Below the pieces are notes generated by a model. It searched no databases, had not been told where the DNA came from, and saw nothing but the letters and a program-made list of their open reading frames with translations. From Ochrobactrum teleogrylli (GTDB lineage Bacteria; Pseudomonadota; Alphaproteobacteria; Rhizobiales; Rhizobiaceae): a stretch of 64,000 nucleotides of DNA. Shown one piece after another: positions 21,969 to 30,587 of the stretch (its first letter is position 1; each line of letters begins with the position of its first letter). The stretch is taken from the NCBI RefSeq assembly GCF_006376685.1, contig NZ_VEWL01000001.1, positions 375,869 to 439,868 on the forward strand, given 5' to 3'. The position numbers and the translations under genes are program-made.

Positions 21969-22889
21969 ATGGAACTGACACAGGCCATTCTTCTCACCAT
22001 CGCCACCGCCGCAACACCGCTGCTGATCGCAGCCATTGGAGAATTGGTGGTTGAACGTTCGGGCGTTCTCAATCTTGGCGTCGAAGGCATGATGCTGATG
22101 GGCGCTGTTTCCGGCTTTGCGGCGGCGCAGCTCACCGGCTCGGCATGGCTCGGCCTATTGGCGGGCATAGCCGTTGGAACCCTGTTCTCGGCCATTTTCG
22201 GCTTCCTGACGCTCACACTCGTCACCAACCAGGTGGCAACGGGCCTTGCTCTCACTATTCTGGGTATCGGCGCTTCAGCACTGTTGGGCGAAAGCTTTGT
22301 TGGTGTTCCGGGTGTCCGGCTCGATGCCATCCACATTCCATATCTCACCGAGATTCCGCTGGTTGGGCGGTTCCTGTTCGGGCAAGACCCGATCTTTTAC
22401 TTCTCGCTCATGCTGGTTGCAGCAGTGACGTGGTTCCTGTTTCGCACGCGCGCGGGGCTCACCTTGCGCGCCATTGGCGACAGCCACGGTTCCGCCCATG
22501 CGCTTGGCGTGCATGTGGTGCGCACACGCTATCTGGCGGTGCTGTTCGGCGGTGCCTGCGCAGGCCTTGCGGGCGCGCAACTCTCGCTCGTCTATGTGCC
22601 GCAATGGGTGGAAAACATGACCGCCGGTCGCGGCTGGATCGCTTTGGCGCTCGTCGTTTTTGCGTCGTGGCGACCATGGCGGGTGCTGATCGGGGCTTAT
22701 CTTTTTGGCGCTGTGACCATCGGCCAGCTGCATGCGCAGGCGCTTGGTTTCGGCCTGCCGTCGCAATTGCTTTCGGCGTTGCCCTATATCGCGACCATCG
22801 TGGTGCTGGTCATCATCTCGCGCAACAAGCGCCTGACGATGATGAACACGCCTGCGTCGCTCGGTAAGCCGTTCGTTCCGGACAGATAG
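21969..22889 (+). CDS. BMP-type ABC transporter permease (YufQ-like)
   Basis: 306 residues, about eight to nine membrane segments. The N-terminal [23 protein letters not shown] signature of the second permease of this class is near residues 22-44, and [15 protein letters not shown] near residue 172 is the coupling loop. I chose the ATG at 21969, four bases after the previous stop; a longer frame from 21891 would overlap the preceding gene. It pairs with the upstream permease. Confidence 0.92.
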   Translation: MELTQAILLTIATAATPLLIAAIGELVVERSGVLNLGVEGMMLMGAVSGFAAAQLTGSAWLGLLAGIAVGTLFSAIFGFLTLTLVTNQVATGLALTILGIGASALLGESFVGVPGVRLDAIHIPYLTEIPLVGRFLFGQDPIFYFSLMLVAAVTWFLFRTRAGLTLRAIGDSHGSAHALGVHVVRTRYLAVLFGGACAGLAGAQLSLVYVPQWVENMTAGRGWIALALVVFASWRPWRVLIGAYLFGAVTIGQLHAQALGFGLPSQLLSALPYIATIVVLVIISRNKRLTMMNTPASLGKPFVPDR

Positions 22890-22963
22890 GGGTTAAACGC
22901 GAACCGGTTCCCACGACAGGACGGTTTCGTTTTTATAGGGTGCAAACAAGGAGTGCAGGGACC

Positions 22964-24031
22964 ATGAAAAAGACGCTTATGGCCATCGCCACCGCTGCCA
23001 GCTTTATGCTCGGCGGCGCGGCGCATGCAGAAGACAAACTCAAAGTGGGCTTCATCTATATCGGACCTCCGGGCGACTTCGGCTGGACCTATCAGCATGA
23101 TCAGGCGCGCAAGGAACTGGTCGAAGCGCTGGGCGACAAGATCGAGACCACCTTTCTTGAAAACGTGCCGGAAGGTGCTGACGCCGAGCGTTCCATCGAA
23201 CGTCTGGCGCGCGCTGGCAATCAGCTGATTTTCACGACCTCGTTCGGCTATATGGACCCGACCGTCAAGGTCGCCAAGAAGTTCCCGAAGGTGAAGTTCG
23301 AGCATGCGACCGGCTATAAGACCGCCGACAACATGTCAGCCTATAATGCGCGCTTCTATGAAGGCCGTTATGTGCAGGGCGTGATCGCCGCCAAGATGTC
23401 GACCAAGGGCGTTGCCGGTTACATCGCCTCAGTGCCGGTTCCGGAAGTCGTGCAGGGCATCAATGCCTTTATGCTCGGCGCACAGTCGATCAATCCTGAA
23501 TTCAAGGTCAAGGTAATCTGGGTCAATTCCTGGTTCGATCCGGGCAAGGAAGCTGATGCCGCCAAGGCTCTGATCGATCAGGGCGTGGACATCATCACTC
23601 AGCACACCGATTCCACCGCTGCCATTCAGGTGGCGCATGATCGCGGCATCAAGGCTTTTGGTCAGGCTTCGGACATGATCAAGTTCGCCCCCGACACGCA
23701 GCTTACGGCAGTCGTGGACGAATGGGGTCCATACTATATCGACCGCACCAAGGCTGTTCTCGACGGCAGCTGGAAGAGCCAGAATGTCTGGTGGGGCATG
23801 AAGGAAGGCCTCGTCAAGATGGCGCCTTACACCAACATGCCGGATGACGTGAAGAAACTGGCCGAGGAAACCGAAGCCAAGATCAAGTCTGGCGAACTGA
23901 AGCCTTTCACCGGCCCGATCAAGAAGCAGGACGGTTCGGAATGGCTGAAGGCTGGCGAACAGGCCGACGACAAGACCCTGCTTGGCCTGAATTTCTACGT
24001 CGCTGGCGTGGACGACAAGCTCCCGCAGTAA
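22964..24031 (+). CDS. BMP-family periplasmic substrate-binding protein
   Basis: 355 residues with a Sec signal peptide cleaved near AHAED (about residue 23); no lipobox cysteine, so the protein is soluble in the periplasm rather than lipid-anchored. The mature part is a PBP type 1 fold of the BMP/PnrA family (KVGFIYIGPPGDFGWTY opening; TTSFGYMDP near residue 98), whose known ligands are purine nucleosides or autoinducer-like sugars. AAGGAG lies about nine bases before the ATG. It closes the operon and is followed by a strong terminator. The ligand here is not determined by sequence. Confidence 0.92.
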   Translation: MKKTLMAIATAASFMLGGAAHAEDKLKVGFIYIGPPGDFGWTYQHDQARKELVEALGDKIETTFLENVPEGADAERSIERLARAGNQLIFTTSFGYMDPTVKVAKKFPKVKFEHATGYKTADNMSAYNARFYEGRYVQGVIAAKMSTKGVAGYIASVPVPEVVQGINAFMLGAQSINPEFKVKVIWVNSWFDPGKEADAAKALIDQGVDIITQHTDSTAAIQVAHDRGIKAFGQASDMIKFAPDTQLTAVVDEWGPYYIDRTKAVLDGSWKSQNVWWGMKEGLVKMAPYTNMPDDVKKLAEETEAKIKSGELKPFTGPIKKQDGSEWLKAGEQADDKTLLGLNFYVAGVDDKLPQ

Positions 24032-24053
24032 GCATCGTTCACAGGCAAAAAAG

Positions 24054-24078
24054 AAGGGCGCCTCAAGCGCCCTTTTTC
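24054..24078 (+). terminator. Intrinsic terminator of the BMP transporter operon
   Basis: Stem AAGGGCGC / GCGCCCTT with loop CTCAA followed by TTTCTTT, 22 bp after the last stop codon. Confidence 0.88.
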
Positions 24079-24106
24079 TTTATTATAAGCTTTTTACAGA
24101 GCTTTC

Positions 24107-24574
24107 CTAAAGCGACAGTTTAAAGCCTTCATGACTGTCGGTGAAACCAAGCGACTGATAAAAACGCAGCGCATCGGAACGGGATTTGTCCGTGGTGAGC
24201 TGCACCAGCCCGCAGCCCCGTTCGCGGCATTTCTCAATGGCCCATTCGATCATCTGACGACCGATACCGCCGCCGCGAATATCGCTCGCTATACGCACAC
24301 TTTCGATCTGGCCGCGCCATTGGCCCAGGCGAGACAGGCCCGGAATGAAGCTCAGCTGCATGCAGCCAATGATCCGCCCGTCATGCTCGACCACGGCCAG
24401 AAACTGGTTCGGATCGGCATCGATGGCTGCGAAGGCATTCCGATATTCGTCGCGCAATGGCAGGCTGGCGTCTTCGCGCTTTGCGCCAAGCGCGTCATCG
24501 GCAAGCATGGCGACGATAGCCGCCACATCTGCCGATGTTGCTTTTCTGATGGCAATGGCAGCCGGAGCCACCAT
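24107..24574 (-). CDS. GNAT-family N-acetyltransferase
   Basis: 155 residues. The acetyl-CoA binding motif A is visible as IRGGGIGRQMIEWAIEKCRERG (R/Q-x-x-G-x-G form GGGIGRQ) near residues 98-120, preceded by beta strands ending in VRIASDIR, and followed by a motif B-like QLTTDKSRSDALRFYQSLGF, usual for small GNATs. Substrate unknown. Its ATG overlaps the rimO stop by one base, so it is translated from the rimO transcript. Confidence 0.85.
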   Translation of the reverse strand: MVAPAAIAIRKATSADVAAIVAMLADDALGAKREDASLPLRDEYRNAFAAIDADPNQFLAVVEHDGRIIGCMQLSFIPGLSRLGQWRGQIESVRIASDIRGGGIGRQMIEWAIEKCRERGCGLVQLTTDKSRSDALRFYQSLGFTDSHEGFKLSL

Positions 24575-25887
24575 CAGACCGCAATGCCGTGCAGATCGTA
24601 GGCGTCGCTCGCTTCGATCTTTACAGTCACAATATCGCCGACGCGCAGCGGTCGGCGCGACTGGATATGCACGCTACCGTCGATTTCGGGTGCGTCATAG
24701 CGGGTGCGGCCCTTGGCAACGGTGCCGTTTGCCTCGTCAATAATGACCGGCAGACGCTTGCCGACCTTCTTCTTGAGAAGATTGGTGGATATCTGCTGTT
24801 GCTTAGCCATGAAACGATGCCAGCGGGCTTCCTTGATTTCTTCCGGCACCTGCTCAAGACCAAGATCATTGGCCTTTGCACCCTTGACCGGCTCATATTT
24901 GAAGCAGCCCGCGCGTTCGATCTTGGCCTCGTCGAGCCAGTCGAGCAGCAGCTGGAAATCCTCTTCCGTTTCACCCGGATAGCCGACAATAAAGGTCGAG
25001 CGCACCGCCAGATCAGGGCAGGTTTCACGCCATGCCTGAATGCGGCGCGAGGTCTTTTCCTGATGGGCTGGGCGGCGCATGTTTTTCAGAACCGCAGGCG
25101 AAGCATGCTGGAACGGAATATCGAGGTAAGGCAGGATTTTGCCCTCCGCCATCAGCGGAATGACTTCGTCGACGTGCGGGTAGGGATAGACATAGTGCAT
25201 GCGCACCCATACGCCCATGTCGCCCAGCTCTCGTGACAAATCGAGGAACTTGGTGCGGACCGTACGGTCCTGCCACATAGCTTCCTGATACTTGATGTCG
25301 AGGCCGTAGGCGCTCGTATCCTGAGAGATAACAAGGATTTCCTTGACCCCGGCGCTCACCAGCTTCTCGGCCTCGCGCAGCACCTGATCAATCGGGCGCG
25401 AGACGAGATCGCCGCGCAGCGCCGGAATGATGCAGAAAGAGCAGCGGTTCGAGCAGCCTTCCGAAATTTTCAGATAGGCATAATGGCGCGGCGTGAGCTT
25501 CACACCCTGCGGCGGCACCAGATCAACGAACGGATCATGCGCGGGCGGGGCAGCTTCGTGCACGGCACTCATGACGCTTTCATAGGCCTGTGGGCCGGTG
25601 ATGGCGAGAACATTCGGGTGACGTTCGCGAATGACCTCCGGTTCGGCACCCAGGCAGCCGGTGACGATCACCTTGCCGTTTTCGTTGAGAGCGAGGCCGA
25701 TGGCATCAAGCGACTCATCGCGGGCAGAATCGAGAAAGCCGCAGGTGTTGACGATCACCAGATCGGCGCCGTCATGCTTGCGGGAGATTTCATAGCCTTC
25801 CGAGCGGAGGCTGGTGATGATGCGTTCGGAATCAACCAGCGCCTTCGGGCAGCCAAGTGAAACGAAACTGACGCGCGGTGCGCTCAT
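24574..25887 (-). CDS. rimO: Ribosomal protein S12 methylthiotransferase RimO
   Basis: 437 residues. RimO is a radical-SAM enzyme that adds a methylthio group to an aspartate of ribosomal protein S12. The N-terminal UPF0004 domain contributes three cluster cysteines ([28 protein letters not shown]); the radical-SAM motif CSNRCSFC is near residue 154; a C-terminal TRAM domain binds the substrate. The ATG at 25887 ([14 protein letters not shown]) gives the family length; a 56-residue in-frame extension to 26055 runs into the bfr terminator and is not credible. Confidence 0.95.
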   Translation of the reverse strand: MSAPRVSFVSLGCPKALVDSERIITSLRSEGYEISRKHDGADLVIVNTCGFLDSARDESLDAIGLALNENGKVIVTGCLGAEPEVIRERHPNVLAITGPQAYESVMSAVHEAAPPAHDPFVDLVPPQGVKLTPRHYAYLKISEGCSNRCSFCIIPALRGDLVSRPIDQVLREAEKLVSAGVKEILVISQDTSAYGLDIKYQEAMWQDRTVRTKFLDLSRELGDMGVWVRMHYVYPYPHVDEVIPLMAEGKILPYLDIPFQHASPAVLKNMRRPAHQEKTSRRIQAWRETCPDLAVRSTFIVGYPGETEEDFQLLLDWLDEAKIERAGCFKYEPVKGAKANDLGLEQVPEEIKEARWHRFMAKQQQISTNLLKKKVGKRLPVIIDEANGTVAKGRTRYDAPEIDGSVHIQSRRPLRVGDIVTVKIEASDAYDLHGIAV

Positions 25888-26021
25888 TGGGGGAAACCTT
25901 GCAAATTTCGGAAATTGCGCGCGCAATACCACGACCAAGGGGCCAAGGTAAAGCTTGGATGCCGGGTAGTGTTGCCGCAGCCAGGGCCGCAGCATCGAAA
26001 AGCGGCGGGTTGTTATAGGCA

Positions 26022-26050
26022 ATAAAAAAACCGGGACTCGAGGTCCCGGT
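26022..26050 (-). terminator. Intrinsic terminator of bfd-bfr
   Basis: Perfect arms ACCGGGAC / GTCCCGGT around TCGAG, followed on the minus strand by a run of seven T. It lies 24 bp after the bfr stop. Confidence 0.9.
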
Positions 26051-26074
26051 TTCATAACATCCTGTGAAACAGGC

Positions 26075-26560
26075 TTATTCGGCAGCGTCGGCGGGAGCAG
26101 CGTTCAGCAGGCCGTAGCGTTCTTCACCGATCTTGGACAGCAGGTCGAGCTGGGTTTCGAGGAAGTCGATATGACCTTCTTCATCCGCCAGAAGCTCGTC
26201 GAAAAGCTGCTTGGAAACGTAGTCGCCAAGCTCGTCGCAGATTTCGCGCGACTTCTTGTAGGAAGCACGAGCGTCATATTCACCGGCAAGATCGGCTTCC
26301 AGAACTTCCTTGACGTTCTGGCCGATGCGCAGCGGTGCGAGAGTCTGCAGGTTTGGGTGACCTTCGAGGAAGATGATGCGGTCGATGATCTTGTCAGCGT
26401 GATGCATCTCTTCGATGGATTCTTCACGCTCTTTCTTGGCAAGACGCGTGAAACCCCAGTCGTTCAGCAGGCGGTAGTGCAGCCAATACTGGTTGACGGC
26501 GCCGAGCTCGAGAAACAGAGCCTCGTTAAGCCGCTCGATGACCTTTGGTTCGCCTTTCAT
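26075..26560 (-). CDS. bfr: Bacterioferritin
   Basis: 161 residues, the normal length. Bacterioferritin forms a 24-subunit shell that oxidises and stores iron and binds haem between subunits. Ferroxidase ligands appear at Glu18, Glu51 and His54, and the haem axial ligand at Met52 ([13 protein letters not shown]). The distal ligands lie in the [10 protein letters not shown] helix. The ATG at 26560 is the family start; it lies inside the last 35 bases of bfd, so the two are co-transcribed and probably coupled. An Irr-type box lies upstream of bfd. Confidence 0.96.
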   Translation of the reverse strand: MKGEPKVIERLNEALFLELGAVNQYWLHYRLLNDWGFTRLAKKEREESIEEMHHADKIIDRIIFLEGHPNLQTLAPLRIGQNVKEVLEADLAGEYDARASYKKSREICDELGDYVSKQLFDELLADEEGHIDFLETQLDLLSKIGEERYGLLNAAPADAAE

Positions 26561-26837
26561 TCCATGAACTCCCGAATTTGTCGCGTAGAGAACGTACACG
26601 ATCCATGAACTGGATAACGTTTTCGTCCATTTGGTTGTGACGAAGATGATACTCTTCAGTCACCCTTATGATCGTTTCTACGACGTTTGGGAAGCAGCCG
26701 CAGCAGCGGCCGCGCTTGGACATGGCATTATAGACGGTGCCGGGGACGATAAGCTGCCAGCAGTCCTGATCGAGAAGTTCGATCACAACTGCTTCGATAT
26801 CTTTATCTGTGATGACGTTACAGCTACAAACTAGCAT
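26526..26837 (-). CDS. bfd: Bacterioferritin-associated ferredoxin
   Basis: 103 residues. Bfd carries a [2Fe-2S] cluster and delivers electrons to bacterioferritin to release stored iron. The four-cysteine pattern of the family is visible: CSC at residues 4-6 (MLVCSCNV) and CCGC near residues 45-48 (RGRCCGCFP). A tail of about 30 residues beyond the usual 65-residue domain overlaps the bfr start by 35 bases, an unusually long overlap for a cognate pair. GGAG precedes the ATG by about a dozen bases. Confidence 0.9.
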   Translation of the reverse strand: MLVCSCNVITDKDIEAVVIELLDQDCWQLIVPGTVYNAMSKRGRCCGCFPNVVETIIRVTEEYHLRHNQMDENVIQFMDRVRSLRDKFGSSWNERRTKGHRAA

Positions 26838-27382
26838 GAGATGGATACTCCCATGCCGTTTTGCCAGTAAAAACCCGACGCGGAATGCGAAAAACGGAGG
26901 AAGTTTACCTGATTGCCCGGTACTTCTACTTCAAGATTGCCGCAGGAAACGCGCAGCGTTATTTTACTGGTGGCGCAAGGCCAAGATGAACCGGACAATG
27001 GTTCCTCCAATTGCAAGGGTTAAAGGCCCGAACATTAAAGGTCTATTTCGACGGTCTGTTAAACTCGCCAAACTAGGTCAGGTTATGGCTGGCGAGCGGG
27101 GTGTCTGTCAAATTCTATGTTTTTGAAATGTTCTAAAAAACAATAACTTAGAATCATTCTAAATATGAGTTAACTACCCATGTTTAAACACTAATTATCT
27201 GTTAAAATGCTCTATCTGCAACGGCGTTGAAGCTATACCGATAGAGGCTGTGCCATTTCGCCGCACCCATGTGGAAAAGGTGGGCGTGGCAATGGCTTGA
27301 AGCGTAATCCGATGGCTTTTTCGAATTTGACGTTTGAAACAGCTTATGTGTCAGCCGGGATTAAAACGCCAAATTCAATCCA
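26838..27382. other. Regulatory intergenic region upstream of bfd-bfr
   Basis: 545 bp between the end of bhuQ and the start of bfd, both on the minus strand. It becomes very AT-rich around 27120-27200, where two ICE-like boxes lie. Open frames on either strand here (for example a 105-codon plus-strand frame from 26809) overlap bfd or lack any family resemblance. Confidence 0.5.
27122..27164. promoter_or_regulatory. Two ICE-like (Irr-binding) boxes upstream of bfd-bfr
   Basis: The perfect palindrome TTAGAA-TCA-TTCTAA lies at 27148-27162, and a weaker copy TTTGAAATGTTCTAAA at 27122-27137. The iron control element bound by Irr in Rhizobiales has the form TTTAGAA-N3-TTCTAAA. Irr is known to repress bfr under iron or haem limitation in related bacteria; action here is inferred. 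The boxes lie about 310 bp before the bfd start, so an untranslated leader is implied if this is the promoter. Confidence 0.65.
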
Positions 27383-27697
27383 CTAGGCGCCTTCGACGGC
27401 GCTGAAGCCTTCAAACTGCGGTGGGCCAAGATAGAGAGGCTTGTTGGTTCCGGCATTGCGATGCGCTTCGCGGAACTGTTCCGACTTGGTCCAGAAGACA
27501 AAGTCTTCGCGGCTGCGCCAGACCGTATGGGAAGCATAGAGCGTATAGCCTTCTTCCTCATTGGTTGCGCCGCGCAGCAGGTGGAACGTTTCGAAGCCCG
27601 GCAGCTCGGAAAGCGTGGAATCGCGGTTTTTCCAGACGGCTTCGAAATCGGCTTCGCTGCCGACACGCACCTTGAAGCGATTCATGGCTATGAACAT
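27383..27697 (-). CDS. bhuQ: Haem-degrading monooxygenase BhuQ/HmuQ (IsdG-like)
   Basis: 104 residues of the antibiotic biosynthesis monooxygenase (ABM) dimeric ferredoxin-like fold. The IsdG catalytic residues are present at the right spacing: Asn6, Trp69 and His79 (compare Asn7, Trp67, His77 in IsdG). The enzyme opens the haem ring to release iron. AAGGA precedes the ATG at 27697 at good distance. It lies downstream of the haem receptor bhuA on the same strand, separated by 222 bp containing a strong hairpin. The name follows the Brucella BhuQ known to be linked to bhuA. Confidence 0.88.
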   Translation of the reverse strand: MFIAMNRFKVRVGSEADFEAVWKNRDSTLSELPGFETFHLLRGATNEEEGYTLYASHTVWRSREDFVFWTKSEQFREAHRNAGTNKPLYLGPPQFEGFSAVEGA

Positions 27698-27789
27698 GGC
27701 TCATCCTTTTCCATTGGGTTTGGACTGGCTTTAGATCGACTATATGGGTTTTCGGGCCGGCATGGCCAGAAAACTGAATTCGAATTTCA

Positions 27790-27819
27790 GGCGCGTGCGG
27801 GGTCAAGGCCGCACGCGCC
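27790..27819. promoter_or_regulatory. Strong hairpin between bhuA and bhuQ
   Basis: Perfect 11-bp GC-rich arms GGCGCGTGCGG / CCGCACGCGCC with an 8-base loop and no T-run on the minus strand, where both flanking genes are read. It could stabilise the bhuA 3' end, attenuate read-through to bhuQ, or be a dispersed repeat. Confidence 0.6.
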
Positions 27820-27919
27820 GTGTCGCATCTCGGGATCAGAAGGCCACAGCCGCGGTCAGAAGGTGGGCCGGTCTTCACAGATGCGACGGTTAAAGCGGGC
27901 GATCAGGCGCCCGCCATGG

Positions 27920-29977
27920 TCAGAACTGGAACTGTGTCGCCATGAGGAACGTACGGCCCTGACCGGAGCCGGATGTGCTCAGGAATGGCGTATAGCTCTT
28001 GTCGAACAGGTTATTGACCTTCAAAGTCAGATCGACGTTCTCGGTGAACTTGTAATTGGCGAACACATCCACGAGGCCATAGCTGTCGGACTGGGTAACG
28101 CCGGTGTAACCGACGGTATCGCCGCCCGAAACATAGGAGTAGCGACCGCCAACCGTCAGCTTGCGTTCGAGGAAACGCGCACCACCGCTAACCGAGAAGA
28201 CATCATCCGGCATGTACTGACCTGCACCGAGACCTGGGGTCTGCGCTGGAAGATCCGACTTCGAGTGGGTATAGGTGATGCCGCCGAAGGCCATGCCTGC
28301 GTCATACATCGCTTCGAGTTCGAAGCCGCGCACCTGCGAAGTGCCGTCGACATTGACGAACTGGTACTTGCGATAGGTCGGGTTGAACGTGGACGTGATG
28401 TAGTCCTCGACATCCATGTCGTAATAATCGGCCTTCAGACGCAGCGAGTCTCCGGCAAGAAACAGATCGTCTTTCTTGAGGTTGACGCCGATTTCCCAAC
28501 CCTTCTGGGTTTCAGGCAATAGGGTCGGATTCGGCAGGAAGCTGACGCTTGTCGAGCCGGGATGGTTGCCGCCCAACATGGTTTCCTGCAGCGTTGGCGA
28601 ACGCATGCTCTGGGAATAGGTCACGTATGGCTGCAACCAGTCGGTCGCGTTGATCGCCAGCGTGATTTTCGGATCGAGGCGCTGCTTGGAAATATCGACG
28701 TCGTAGAGGCCGCCGTCACCGAAATTGGCAAGGCCGGTATCGGCGCTGCCAGAAGTGTTGAAGAAGTCGTAGCGCAGGCCGGCGATCAGGTCGACAATGC
28801 CGTAGCTGAAGGTGGTTTCGGAGAAGACTGCGCCGTTGCTGCTGCGTCCGTCGACTGGATTGACGCCGGAATTGTCGCCCGAAATGTTGTCGCGGAAATA
28901 TTCGACGCCGTAGTTCCACTTGACGCCCACTTCGCCGACATTGAAGCGCGATGTGTTCGAAATATCGAAGCCATAGCCCTTGTCGGTGATGCCACGGCCT
29001 GTCGCGCTGCCCGGAAGGCCCGTGGACAGGCTGTTGTAATAGGTCATGTCGAGGCGATTGTAGTAAGCGTTGACATGCAGGTCGATCAGGTCGTTATCCG
29101 ACGGATTGTAGGTGTAATTCGCCGTGAACGTCTTGTTCTTGACGTTCTGATCGTAGGAATTGGCACCAAAATCGTTGTTGTAAAAAACACCGCCAAGCGC
29201 CAGCTTGTGATCTTCGCCGAAGCCGAACTCGGTTTTGACGAGCCCGGAGGTCAGTTCCTGACCGGTATCCGGCTGTTCAACGCCATCGCCATTCTTGTAA
29301 TTGTTGGAATCGCGGCGGCTGATGGCTGCGGCAACGCCCATCGAATTGACGCGCGCACCGGCGGCCAGCATTTCAGAGAAACCGACGCCGTTGCTGCCCC
29401 ACGAGGCGCGACCGAGAACGCCATATTGCTGGCCCTGACGGACGATGTCATCCACGCCGAGCGTGCGGAAATTAACGCTGCCTGCGAGCCCGCCGCCACC
29501 AGCGCCGGTCACTGCGCCGCGCGAAATGTCGATATCGGCGAGAAGGTTCGGATCGACATAGGTGAAGCCCTGTGCCTCATGGCCGGTGAAGCGGAAGTTC
29601 TGACGAACTCCATCGACCATCATGTTGACGCGTCCGGAACCTTCAAAGCCACGAATATTGACGGCCACGCCGGGCTGGGAGCCGTTCATGCGGGTGAAGA
29701 CGCCCGGCTTGTCGCGTAGCACATCGTCCAGCTTCACATCGCCGTTGCGGCGAAGCTCTTCGCTGGAAACAGTGCTGACGGCGGCGGGCGTGTTGTAGGT
29801 CGCATCACCCCTGGCGCCATCGCCCCGGATGGTGATCGTCTTCAGCTTGACGTCGTTTTCGCCTTCGGCTGCTTTTTGCTCCTGCGCCCATGACTGCGAT
29901 GCCATTGCGACAAGAATGACGGCGAGCCCGCTGCTCGCCAGGAATGAACGCTTGTGTACCCCACCAGTCGCCCGCAT
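27920..29977 (-). CDS. bhuA: TonB-dependent haem/haemoglobin receptor
   Basis: 685 residues. Outer-membrane beta-barrel receptor that imports haem using TonB energy. The protein starts with a signal peptide (MRATGGVHKRSF, cleavage near SWAQEQ), then a plug domain (ITIRGDGARGDATYN, VLRDKPGVFTRMNGSQPGVAVNIRG split by the usual plug strands), and ends in a barrel with terminal Phe (ATQFQF), the normal assembly signal. I chose the ATG at 29977 because AGAGGAAA lies nine bases upstream; a GTG at 30025 has no good ribosome site. The context of hemP, hmuS, bhuTUV and bhuQ supports haem as ligand. Confidence 0.93.
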   Translation of the reverse strand: MRATGGVHKRSFLASSGLAVILVAMASQSWAQEQKAAEGENDVKLKTITIRGDGARGDATYNTPAAVSTVSSEELRRNGDVKLDDVLRDKPGVFTRMNGSQPGVAVNIRGFEGSGRVNMMVDGVRQNFRFTGHEAQGFTYVDPNLLADIDISRGAVTGAGGGGLAGSVNFRTLGVDDIVRQGQQYGVLGRASWGSNGVGFSEMLAAGARVNSMGVAAAISRRDSNNYKNGDGVEQPDTGQELTSGLVKTEFGFGEDHKLALGGVFYNNDFGANSYDQNVKNKTFTANYTYNPSDNDLIDLHVNAYYNRLDMTYYNSLSTGLPGSATGRGITDKGYGFDISNTSRFNVGEVGVKWNYGVEYFRDNISGDNSGVNPVDGRSSNGAVFSETTFSYGIVDLIAGLRYDFFNTSGSADTGLANFGDGGLYDVDISKQRLDPKITLAINATDWLQPYVTYSQSMRSPTLQETMLGGNHPGSTSVSFLPNPTLLPETQKGWEIGVNLKKDDLFLAGDSLRLKADYYDMDVEDYITSTFNPTYRKYQFVNVDGTSQVRGFELEAMYDAGMAFGGITYTHSKSDLPAQTPGLGAGQYMPDDVFSVSGGARFLERKLTVGGRYSYVSGGDTVGYTGVTQSDSYGLVDVFANYKFTENVDLTLKVNNLFDKSYTPFLSTSGSGQGRTFLMATQFQF

Positions 29978-30282
29978 TGCTGTATTTCCTCTGCGCAAGT
30001 GTGCTCCCCCGCCGACCTGAGACACGGCAGGAAGCCCTGAGAATTCAATTGTTTAGAATGCTTCCAATATGGAGGCAGCTCTGCTGGCTGGCGAAGACGA
30101 ATTCTTCGTGGCTTGCGCTGGAAGGGCGAGATTTAAACTTGACTCGATTAATCCAGTAATGCAGTGATTAGTAAACATGACTAGTGATGTCAACAAATCA
30201 ATTTCGCGACGAACAGGCGGATATGGTTTTGTGAAAAACGGGCTTCCGAGCGGAGCTTTCAAGTCAACGTCAGGGCGATAAA
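29978..30282. other. Divergent regulatory region between bhuA and hemP
   Basis: 305 bp carrying both promoters. It contains one ICE-like box near the bhuA side and an AT-rich stretch (30130-30230) on the hemP side. No coding sequence is credible here. Confidence 0.55.
30052..30067. promoter_or_regulatory. ICE-like (Irr) box upstream of bhuA
   Basis: TTTAGAATGCTTCCAA, a near match to the palindrome TTTAGAA-N3-TTCTAAA, about 75 bp before the bhuA start. In Bradyrhizobium, Irr acting at such a box together with the HmuP coactivator turns on the haem receptor gene; a hemP/hmuP gene lies just downstream on the other strand. Confidence 0.6.
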
Positions 30283-30576
30283 ATGAACAGGCGTATTCAT
30301 ATCGACATGCAAGTGCGTTTGCCTCGCGGGCACGCCGCCGACCGTTCTGCCAATCGCATGATCGACGGTCCGGCAGGCGACAATACTGGCGACCGAACGG
30401 GGCGTTCGGTTGAGCGCACCGCGCCGCCGATTCGCGCGACCCTGAAAGAAGCGCAGATCAAAACTTATGGCAGCCGCGAACTTTTCGACGGCTCCCGCGA
30501 GGTAGGGATAGAGCATGGCGGATCGCTCTATCGCCTCAAGATTACCCGCCAAGGCAAGCTCATTTTGAACAAGTAG
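30283..30576 (+). CDS. hemP: HemP/HmuP haem uptake regulator-like protein
   Basis: 97 residues. The C-terminal 45 residues are the whole HemP/HmuP family domain ([17 protein letters not shown], then [16 protein letters not shown]). Family proteins are small beta-rich proteins; HmuP of Bradyrhizobium is needed with Irr to activate haem transport genes. The first 50 residues are a polar, Arg-rich extension with no family match, and a later start cannot be excluded. hmuS follows 11 bp downstream. Confidence 0.88.
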   Translation: MNRRIHIDMQVRLPRGHAADRSANRMIDGPAGDNTGDRTGRSVERTAPPIRATLKEAQIKTYGSRELFDGSREVGIEHGGSLYRLKITRQGKLILNK

Positions 30577-30587
30577 GCACGACACAC

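Noticed and set aside
25888..26055. 56-residue N-terminal extension of RimO
   Set aside because: It would begin inside the bfr terminator hairpin and lacks the conserved start [14 protein letters not shown] as first residues.
26809..27126. 105-codon plus-strand frame upstream of bfd
   Set aside because: Overlaps the bfd start, runs through the bfd leader toward the Irr boxes, and has no recognisable domain or ribosome site.
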